Source: an uncultured Erysipelotrichaceae bacterium (GTDB lineage Bacteria > Bacillota_I > Bacilli_A > Erysipelotrichales > Coprobacillaceae). Taken from it: DNA of 11,069 bases. The DNA is taken from positions 1-11,069 of the forward strand of contig URQL01000043.1 in the NCBI GenBank assembly GCA_900550005.1. Direction: 5' to 3'. The notes beneath the pieces were generated by a model that was not told the DNA's origin, searched no databases, and was given only the letters and a program-made list of their open reading frames with translations. Each line of letters starts with the position of its first letter. Position 1 is the first letter of the stretch. Positions 1 to 4,553 of this stretch are shown piece after piece. The position numbers and the translations under genes are program-made.

Positions 1-55
1 CTAAAAGAATAAAGTCAGCATGTTTCAGCCATCCTTTACTATCTTTTCTATACAT
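1..55 (-). CDS. Start of a probable polyprenyl-phosphate sugar transferase (initiating glycosyl phosphotransferase), cut by window edge
   Basis: Only 18 codons and one base are visible, reading MYRKDSKGWLKHADFILL. The R-K-x-x-x-G-W-L-K-H-x-D-F-I-L-L pattern is how many Firmicutes exopolysaccharide polyprenyl glycosylphosphotransferases begin, just before their first membrane helix; this is recognition from memory on a very short piece. Such enzymes transfer the first sugar phosphate to undecaprenyl phosphate at the membrane and usually head capsule or exopolysaccharide operons. An upstream in-frame ATG at 67-65 would add MNQN, but the strong Shine-Dalgarno GGGAGGG (74-68) abuts that ATG, so the ATG at 55 (about 12 nt away) is preferred. 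It lies 213 nt downstream of a NusG-paralogue gene, the usual partner of such operons. Confidence 0.55.
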   Translation of the reverse strand, partial: MYRKDSKGWLKHADFILL

Positions 56-67
56 ATTTTGATTCAT

Positions 68-74
68 CCCTCCC
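68..74 (-). promoter_or_regulatory. Strong Shine-Dalgarno of the partial sugar transferase gene
   Basis: GGGAGGG on the minus strand. It touches the first in-frame ATG (67-65) and is about 12 nt from the second (55-53). Too close for the first and slightly far for the second; the second start is the more workable. Confidence 0.6.
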
Positions 75-133
75 AAAAAACATTTTTATTCGACTAATAA
101 TATAAACTTATTATTTCTAATCTTAAAATTTAT

Positions 134-156
134 CCCCCCCCCCCGAAAATTTCGGG
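134..156 (-). repeat. Eleven-G homopolymer joined to a short CCCGAA/TTCGGG hairpin in the operon leader
   Basis: Read on the minus strand, CCCGAA (156-151), a 3-nt loop and TTCGGG (147-142) are followed by further G residues, making an 11-G run at 144-134. The three C residues can pair with any three neighbouring Gs, so the hairpin can slide. No U-tract follows, so it is not a normal terminator. It lies in the leader between the NusG-paralogue gene and the sugar transferase start. Long poly-G tracts mutate by slippage, so its length may vary between cells or sequencing reads. Confidence 0.7.
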
Positions 157-172
157 ACTTTCTAAAAATAAT

Positions 173-237
173 AAAAAAAGAATACAGTCTTCCTATCCGA
201 TAATTTTCCTTATATCAGACTCGTCAAAACTCTATTC
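173..237 (-). terminator. Possible bulged intrinsic terminator in the polysaccharide operon leader
   Basis: On the minus strand three short helices nest: GAATA (237-233) with TATTC (184-180), AGTCT (221-217) with AGACT (190-186), and GATA (216-213) with TATC (202-199). A run of seven T (179-173) and further T-rich sequence follow at once. The stem is interrupted by asymmetric bulges, so it would be weak alone. Its place, after the LoaP-type gene and before the biosynthetic gene, is where an antitermination target terminator would be expected. Confidence 0.35.
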
Positions 238-243
238 AAACAC

Positions 244-277
244 GAAATATAGGTGGGTAGCCTCGACGCTATATTTC
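244..277 (-). promoter_or_regulatory. RNA hairpin overlapping the loaP-like stop codon; candidate LoaP recognition element
   Basis: On the minus strand GAAATATAG (277-269) pairs perfectly with CTATATTTC (252-244), a 9-bp stem around a 16-nt GC-rich inner part. The inner part can fold further with single bulges: G-C, U-A, G-C and a GG/CC pair capped by CUA. The 5' arm is made of the last two codons and the stop codon of the NusG-paralogue gene. No T-tract follows, so it is not a terminator. LoaP proteins are known to act through an RNA hairpin in the leader of their target operon; the location fits, but I cannot check the published consensus from the sequence alone. Confidence 0.5.
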
Positions 278-769
278 CTTGTTTTGCATTTCTATCCCTG
301 CTTTTATCTCTCTATCTAGAAATTCTATATTAAGGATAGCTAGATGATCTCTTTTATCTACAGAAATAATATGATTTTGTAATTTTACTAATGGTCCTCT
401 TGTTACTATGGTTCTTCCATTTTCTTTATAACCATAAGATGTTTCTAAGATATAATTTTTATTAAGTAATACTTTTAATAGTTGTATTTCATCTTTTGTT
501 AAAGCTGAAACATCTTCTTTTTTTAGTTCTCTTATCACACCATCTTTTTGTTCATACATTAGAGTTAATAGTGTATCGAATTCGATTTGGTTATAGGTTG
601 TTTTGATAAACAAATAACCTGGAAACATGGGTTTAAGAACTAATATATTTTTAGAATGGATATGTTTTTCCATCTTAGGTATAAAAGCTTCTATATTCTT
701 TTGATTATTGAATACTTGATAAAGTTTATCGATCTTTAAACTTTGACAAAACAATACGTAATAATGCAT
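269..769 (-). CDS. loaP: NusG-paralogue transcription antiterminator, LoaP/UpxY-like
   Basis: A 166-aa specialised NusG paralogue. The N-terminal NGN domain starts with the family-typical aromatic strand (HYYVLFCQS, residues 2-10) and contains the hallmark PMFPGYLFI (47-55), which lies in the RNA-polymerase-contacting domain. The C-terminal part (about 116-160), with GRTIVTRGPLVKL, looks like a KOW domain. House-keeping NusG is longer and sits beside secE and the ribosomal L11 gene, which are absent here. LoaP, UpxY and RfaH proteins bind elongating RNA polymerase and let it read through terminators in long polysaccharide or antibiotic operons. The start ATG overlaps the upstream gene's stop (TAATG), implying translational coupling. 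Downstream lie a hairpin over its stop codon, a possible terminator and a sugar transferase start. Assignment to the LoaP branch is by context; UpxY-like is the alternative. Confidence 0.8.
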   Translation of the reverse strand: MHYYVLFCQSLKIDKLYQVFNNQKNIEAFIPKMEKHIHSKNILVLKPMFPGYLFIKTTYNQIEFDTLLTLMYEQKDGVIRELKKEDVSALTKDEIQLLKVLLNKNYILETSYGYKENGRTIVTRGPLVKLQNHIISVDKRDHLAILNIEFLDREIKAGIEMQNKEI

Positions 770-1002
770 TACATATTACCTTGTCTTTCTATTGCCCAAT
801 GTTTCAAACATTCAAAAATAGAATCATAATTATCACAAACTTTACCTTGATCGATAAGATAAATTTCATCATTTTCAGCAATACTTTCTAATTGTTCAAT
901 TGCAAAATCTAACATATCAGCTAAATACTCCTGATTATCTAATAAAAGTTGTTTACGTTTCTCATCCATCTCATCAAACATACTTGTAATCACAGCCATC
1001 AT
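769..1002 (-). CDS. Small acidic protein of unknown function, coupled to the NusG paralogue
   Basis: I do not recognise this protein. From the preferred start it is 77 aa, acidic and mostly helical by eye (heptad-like stretch LLLDNQEYLADMLDFAIEQL), with no signal peptide or membrane segment. An in-frame GTG at 1014 would add four residues, but no ribosome binding site precedes it; the GAGGG at 1012-1008 sits 5 nt before the ATG at 1002 and decides the start (a second ATG follows directly at 999). Its TAA overlaps the next gene's ATG by one base, so the two are probably made in step. It may be an accessory or regulator of the antiterminator, but that is guesswork. The upstream 353 nt hold no gene. 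Confidence 0.65.
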   Translation of the reverse strand: MMAVITSMFDEMDEKRKQLLLDNQEYLADMLDFAIEQLESIAENDEIYLIDQGKVCDNYDSIFECLKHWAIERQGNM

Positions 1003-1069
1003 TATTTCCCTCACTTTGTATAAAAGCAGTCTTAATTTCTTTATATAAATTGATATTTAGATCATATAA

Positions 1070-1105
1070 AATGAAAAAGACCATAGAATATATCAATCTA
1101 TGGTC
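1070..1105 (-). terminator. Hairpin with T-tract upstream of the small acidic gene and loaP
   Basis: On the minus strand GACCATAGA (1105-1097) pairs with TCTATGGTC (1087-1079), a 9-bp perfect stem with a 9-nt loop, followed directly by TTTTTCATTTTATA. It has intrinsic-terminator form and would stop transcription about 70 nt before the small acidic gene. It would attenuate any read-through from the right or any promoter lying in the 1106-1236 segment. It is also one arm of the inverted palindrome pair. Confidence 0.6.
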
Positions 1106-1261
1106 AATTTGTGTATAAAGTTAACTATGTGAACATTAATGTATCTCTAGTTTACAAAAAAAGAGATAAAAAAAGAAATTAATCGAATAATGTGAAAAGA
1201 GGGTTTATTTAATTTAACTGATATGATATACTAAGTGCCGTAGATTGATATAATCTATGGC
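1079..1261. repeat. Pair of near-identical palindromes in inverted orientation around 134 bp
   Basis: The 23-bp core at 1081-1103, read on the minus strand, matches the plus-strand core at 1238-1260 at 21 of 23 positions; read in the same direction the two agree much less well. Each core is itself an imperfect palindrome (CCATAG...CTATGG type). This is the layout of recombination sites around an invertible segment, or of terminal inverted repeats of a small non-autonomous (MITE-like) element of about 183 bp. No recombinase or transposase gene is in the window. A 7-bp direct repeat ATAAAAT lies near both ends (1066-1072, 1262-1268), but in such AT-rich sequence this carries little weight. Confidence 0.55.
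1204..1232 (+). promoter_or_regulatory. Possible extended -10 promoter pointing away from loaP
   Basis: TGATATACT at 1224-1232 matches the extended -10 form TGnTATAAT with one mismatch; a weak -35-like TTTATT lies 17 bp upstream (1204-1209). Transcription would begin around 1239, at the edge of the right-hand palindrome, and run only to the terminator at 1271-1320. It points away from the genes it would logically serve. Confidence 0.3.
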
Positions 1262-1270
1262 ATAAAATAC

Positions 1271-1325
1271 AAAAGCAAATTAGGATTTATTTCATTTTCT
1301 TAATTCCTAATTTGCTTTTTATATT
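1271..1325. terminator. Bidirectional intrinsic terminator below the 200-aa hypothetical gene
   Basis: A 15-bp perfect stem, AAAAGCAAATTAGGA (1271-1285) with its complement at 1305-1319, around a 19-nt AT-rich loop. On the plus strand it ends in TTTTT; on the minus strand the 3' arm ends in TTTT followed by GTATTTTAT. On the minus strand it closes the transcript of the hypothetical gene ending at 1368; on the plus strand it would stop anything started in the 1106-1236 segment. Confidence 0.8.
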
Positions 1326-1367
1326 AAATAATACTTTGCCAATACTTCTATTAAAATAAATACAAAT

Positions 1368-1970
1368 TTATTGCGTAGATTTCAGATTGTTACCTAACAT
1401 TAAATTATAATTTTTAAATGCCTTATCACTTTTTAAAATTTCTACCATACCTGGAGTCAAAATTTTATTTATGTTATTTAATGAATCTGGTTCAATAACT
1501 TTTGATAGTATAAAATTGCGAAGCATCAATGTGAGTGGCTCTCCAATTGCTGATTTATAGTTAAAACCTAATAATTGCATAGTTTTTAATGTATCTACAC
1601 TAATTAATTCTTTAATTTGCTCATATGTTTGAATTTGCCGAGCCATTTCAATTTGATTATTATCATCTAAACTATTCTTTAATAATTCTAAAATTCTAGA
1701 AACTGTATTATGTAAATGTTCTATATCTTCATCACTAATACTTACCTTATCTAATTCTGACTTATATGCTTGAGCAATTCTAACTGCTTCTTCTCTTTCG
1801 TTTAATAATTCATTAATAATTTCATCATAAGTTGCTCTAATTTTTTCAGAATTTTTTTCGTCTTTAATTGCTTTTATTTTATTAGAAATAACTGTTGCAG
1901 TTCCCTTAACAGCCAATTCAGTTAAAGAAGTTCCTAACACTAATAATTCTTTTGTATACACATCTTCCAT
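1368..1970 (-). CDS. Hypothetical 200-aa helical protein
   Basis: I do not recognise a family. Residues 8-31 are fairly hydrophobic (ELLVLGTSLTELAVKGTATV) and may form an amphipathic or membrane-touching helix. Residues 36-75 and 80-125 are highly charged and look like coiled coils. The C-terminal 60 residues (LLGFNYKSAIGEP onward) resemble a small globular helical domain. There is no signal peptide, clear catalytic motif or DNA-binding motif. The start is well supported: GAGGAGA lies 4 nt before the ATG. It has its own promoter candidate upstream and a strong terminator downstream, so it is monocistronic, placed between the dcw terminator and the polysaccharide-type locus. Codon use matches its AT-rich surroundings. 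A cargo or defence role is possible but unsupported. Confidence 0.7.
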   Translation of the reverse strand: MEDVYTKELLVLGTSLTELAVKGTATVISNKIKAIKDEKNSEKIRATYDEIINELLNEREEAVRIAQAYKSELDKVSISDEDIEHLHNTVSRILELLKNSLDDNNQIEMARQIQTYEQIKELISVDTLKTMQLLGFNYKSAIGEPLTLMLRNFILSKVIEPDSLNNINKILTPGMVEILKSDKAFKNYNLMLGNNLKSTQ

Positions 1971-2006
1971 ATATTCTCCTCATTTCTAAAAATATTTGAT
2001 AAATTC

Positions 2007-2045
2007 AGTTTACCATATAAATATGTATATTGAAAAGTTTATCAA
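2007..2045 (-). promoter_or_regulatory. Candidate promoter of the 200-aa hypothetical gene
   Basis: Two overlapping readings on the minus strand: TTGATA (2045-2040) with TTTATA (2021-2016), spacer 18; or an extended -10 TGGTAAACT (2015-2007) with a weak TTTCAA 17 bp upstream. The region follows the murD terminator directly, so the downstream gene needs its own start. The exact hexamers are uncertain in such AT-rich DNA. Confidence 0.4.
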
Positions 2046-2086
2046 CTGTTATTAATAATAAAATATAAAAATAAATAAATTTTGAC

Positions 2087-2131
2087 AAAAAAAAATCCAA
2101 ATACTATTGAAAACTCAATACTATTTGGATT
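2087..2131 (-). terminator. Strong intrinsic terminator ending the dcw run after murD
   Basis: On the minus strand AATCCAAATA (2131-2122) and TATTGA (2120-2115) pair with TCAATA (2110-2105) and TATTTGGATT (2103-2094): 16 base pairs with a single G-G opposition (C-C on the plus strand) and a 4-nt GTTT loop, followed by an unbroken T run to 2087. It begins 13 nt after the murD stop codon, marking the end of that transcript. Confidence 0.9.
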
Positions 2132-2143
2132 TGCTATATCGCG

Positions 2144-3481
2144 TTATTTTAAAGAATGAACGATTTCTTTAAAAACACGTCCTCTTTGTTCATAACCTGT
2201 AAATTCATCATAAGAACTTGTTGAAGGGGAAAGAAGAACAACATCTCCTTTAGATGCAATTTCATGTGCTTTAACCACAGCATCTTTCATATGTTCAACA
2301 AGCACTGTATTATCTAATTCCTTACTAAAACGAACACCAGCTTCACCAAAGCAAATAATTTTCTTTAATGGATCTGTGTAATGTTTTAATTCTGTTAAAT
2401 CCAATCCTTTATCATGTCCACCTAATAATAAGATAAGTGGATCTTCAAAAGCTTTAATAGCAATGATTGTAGCATCTGTATTTGTAGCCTTAGAATCATT
2501 ATAGTAACGAACACCAGCAATTGTTTCCACATATTCTACACGGTGTTCTACGCCTTTAAAGTTTTGAATACTTTCAACGATCTTTTCATTATTGATACCA
2601 AGTAACTTACAAATTGTTAAAGCGATCATCACATTTTGAACATTGTGTTTACCTACTAAATGAATGTCTTTTAAAGCAAGTACTCTTTGATGATCATATT
2701 CAATATAACCATTATTGATTTGTACCATTTCTTCTTTTTCCATTGAAAATGGAATCACAGAAGAAGGGATAGGATAGTGTGAAGTATATTCTTTTAATAC
2801 TTCATCATCTTTATTTAAGATAAAGTAATCATCTTGATCTTGATTTTCATAAATACGCATTTTAGAAGCATAGTATTCATCAACATTTCTCATATAATCT
2901 AAATGATCTGGTGTTAAGTTAATAACTGTCGCAATTTCTGGTTTAAACTTATCAATGTTAAGCAATTGGAAATTACTCATTTCTAGAATAATGTAGTTTC
3001 CTTCATTTTCTAATAAGTTTTCATTTAAAACCACTTCACAAAGTGGAATACCAATATTTCCTGCAACATAAGTATTTGGATGAACTGATTTAACCATTTC
3101 ATAAGTTAAAGTCGTTGTTGTTGTTTTCCCATTTGTTCCTGTAATCGCAATATAATGTTGCGGTTTAGATACTTGATAAGCTAATTCAATTTCTGTATAA
3201 ATAGGAATTTGTCTTTCTTGTAAACGTAAGATAAATGGCATTGTATATTTGATTCCAGGATTTTTAACGACAAAATCAAAATCTCTTTCAAATAGTTCAT
3301 CAGGTTGTCCACCTGTAACCATTTCTACCCCCATACTTACTAATTCATCATATTCTTTGATTTGACTTGCTTCTTTGCTTTCATTAACTGTAACTTGAGC
3401 GCCAAGTTTAATAAGTAAACGTGTTGCTGCAAGTCCACTTTTAGCAAGTCCTAATACCAATACTTTTTGATCTTTCAACAT
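2144..3481 (-). CDS. murD: UDP-N-acetylmuramoylalanine--D-glutamate ligase
   Basis: Cytoplasmic Mur ligase that adds D-glutamate to UDP-MurNAc-L-Ala using ATP, the second amino-acid addition in peptidoglycan precursor synthesis. Full length at 445 aa. The N-terminal Rossmann-like UDP-binding domain has VLVLGLAKSGLAATR (7-21). The central ATPase domain has the P-loop ITGTNGKTTTTT (113-124) and NLTPDHLDYM (188-197); Lys207 in ASKMR is the likely carbamylated metal-site lysine. The C-terminal domain carries YYNDSKATN, LLLGGHDKG and SPSTSSYDEF, specific to MurD rather than MurC, MurE or MurF. The ATG lies 1 nt after the mraY stop and its AGGAG lies inside the end of mraY, so the two are coupled. 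It is last in its transcript; a terminator follows at once, and the usual ftsW/murG do not. Confidence 0.98.
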   Translation of the reverse strand: MLKDQKVLVLGLAKSGLAATRLLIKLGAQVTVNESKEASQIKEYDELVSMGVEMVTGGQPDELFERDFDFVVKNPGIKYTMPFILRLQERQIPIYTEIELAYQVSKPQHYIAITGTNGKTTTTTLTYEMVKSVHPNTYVAGNIGIPLCEVVLNENLLENEGNYIILEMSNFQLLNIDKFKPEIATVINLTPDHLDYMRNVDEYYASKMRIYENQDQDDYFILNKDDEVLKEYTSHYPIPSSVIPFSMEKEEMVQINNGYIEYDHQRVLALKDIHLVGKHNVQNVMIALTICKLLGINNEKIVESIQNFKGVEHRVEYVETIAGVRYYNDSKATNTDATIIAIKAFEDPLILLLGGHDKGLDLTELKHYTDPLKKIICFGEAGVRFSKELDNTVLVEHMKDAVVKAHEIASKGDVVLLSPSTSSYDEFTGYEQRGRVFKEIVHSLK

Positions 3482-3482
3482 T

Positions 3483-4460
3483 TTATAACACTCCTAACAC
3501 AACACCGATTAATCCACAAATAAATCCACCTAACCAAAATGAAATTACAACTTGTTGTTCTTGCCAACCTAATAATTCAAAATGATGATGAAGTGGCGCC
3601 ATTTTAAAGACACGTTTTCCTGTTAACTTAAAGCTTGTTACTTGGATAATAACAGATAATGTTTCAACAACAAATACCCCACCAATAATAATAAGTAATA
3701 ATTCTTGTTTTGTGAAAATCGCTAAAACAGCAAGTAAACCACCAAGAGATAAAGATCCAACATCTCCCATAAAGATTTTTGCTGGATGATAGTTATACAT
3801 CATAAATCCAGCTAATGCCCCAATAACAGCTACACCATATAAACCAATCGCTGTTTGTTTTTCCACTAATGCAAAGATTACAAAAGGAGCAATAGCTACC
3901 ATAGATAAACCTGTAGCTAAACCATCTAAACCATCCGCTAAGTTAACTCCATTTGAAGTTGCAGTAAACATAAAATAAATTAAGATAGGATAAATCACAT
4001 GCCCTAAATTAACATGGATGTGTGCAATTGGTACAATGATTTCACTTGTAAAATCAGGAACAAAACGTAAAGCTAAGATATAAAATGCAATAGCTAATAC
4101 AGATTGTAATAAATATTTTTTACCTGGTGATAAACCTAGGTTTGTCTTTTTAACGACAATTAAGTAATCATCAATAAAACCAATTAAACCATAACCTACA
4201 AAGACAAAAGTAATTAATCCCACAGTAGGTGAAAATATGTATTGAGGTGCTGTTAAGTAAACAGCTAACACACTAGAAAGGATAAACACAATTCCTCCCA
4301 TTGTAGGTGTTCCTCCCTTGGCTTTATGACTTTCTAACCCTTCTTCACGTTCAACTTGACCAAATTTAAGCTTTGTTAAAAAAGGAATAAATTTAGGCAT
4401 TGCTGCACATGTAATGATAAATGCTAATATAAAACTAAAGAATATTCTAATCCATTCCAT
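3483..4460 (-). CDS. mraY: Phospho-N-acetylmuramoyl-pentapeptide transferase
   Basis: Integral membrane enzyme that joins phospho-MurNAc-pentapeptide to undecaprenyl phosphate, making lipid I on the inner face of the membrane. At 325 aa it has the usual length, with about ten hydrophobic segments. Family marks are TPTMGGIVFI (51-60), the paired catalytic aspartates in GFIDDYL (94-100), NGVNLADGLDGLA (170-182), KIFMGDVGSLSLGG (228-241) and MAPLHHHFELLGW (287-299), which sets MraY apart from WecA/TagO. A possible Shine-Dalgarno AAGGG lies about 9 nt before the ATG. Unlike its neighbours it is preceded by a 93-nt gap holding a good promoter, so mraY and murD can be transcribed apart from the PBP genes. 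Confidence 0.98.
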   Translation of the reverse strand: MEWIRIFFSFILAFIITCAAMPKFIPFLTKLKFGQVEREEGLESHKAKGGTPTMGGIVFILSSVLAVYLTAPQYIFSPTVGLITFVFVGYGLIGFIDDYLIVVKKTNLGLSPGKKYLLQSVLAIAFYILALRFVPDFTSEIIVPIAHIHVNLGHVIYPILIYFMFTATSNGVNLADGLDGLATGLSMVAIAPFVIFALVEKQTAIGLYGVAVIGALAGFMMYNYHPAKIFMGDVGSLSLGGLLAVLAIFTKQELLLIIIGGVFVVETLSVIIQVTSFKLTGKRVFKMAPLHHHFELLGWQEQQVVISFWLGGFICGLIGVVLGVL

Positions 4461-4502
4461 ATTTCTTTCCCTTATACCTCTTTCTATTTCTTTTACCCAA
4501 CA

Positions 4503-4531
4503 ATATTACCATAATCCCACACTCTTTTCAA
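4503..4531 (-). promoter_or_regulatory. Sigma-A-type promoter for mraY-murD
   Basis: On the minus strand TTGAAA (4531-4526), exactly 17 bp of spacer, then TAATAT (4508-4503) preceded by TGG as an extended -10 element. It lies in the 93-nt gap before mraY, about 40 nt upstream of the start codon. The -35 overlaps one arm of an 8-bp inverted repeat (CTTTTCAA, 4524-4531; TTGAAAAG, 4546-4553) that could be an operator or chance. Confidence 0.6.
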
Positions 4532-4553
4532 TAATTGCCTCAAATTTGAAAAG

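Larger units (their letters stand above)
1015..1367. other. Gene-free regulatory stretch of 353 nt
   Basis: No credible coding sequence on either strand. From left to right it contains the leader of the small acidic gene; a palindrome with a minus-strand T-tract (1079-1105); an AT-rich 134-bp centre with the palindromes AGTTAACT (1119-1126) and ACATTAATGT (1133-1142) and a TATCTCT/AGAGATA inverted repeat (1142-1148, 1162-1168); a plus-strand extended -10 motif; a second palindrome matching the first in opposite orientation (1237-1261); and a bidirectional terminator (1271-1320). I see no tRNA, riboswitch core or CRISPR repeat. Confidence 0.7.

Noticed and set aside
142..156. CCCGAA/TTCGGG hairpin as an intrinsic terminator
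   Set aside because: Six-bp stem without a T-tract on either strand; the minus strand continues into Gs instead.
1003..1014. GTG start for the small acidic gene
   Set aside because: No Shine-Dalgarno upstream; the only one (GAGGG) lies within these bases and serves the ATG at 1002.
1015..1367. Riboswitch, tRNA or CRISPR in the long gene-free stretch
   Set aside because: No GC-rich conserved aptamer-like core, no tRNA arms and no regularly spaced direct repeats; only AT-rich hairpins are visible.
4524..4553. CTTTTCAA/TTGAAAAG inverted repeat after the SpoVD-like gene as a terminator
   Set aside because: No T-tract follows and it overlaps a good -35 element, so promoter or operator use is more likely.
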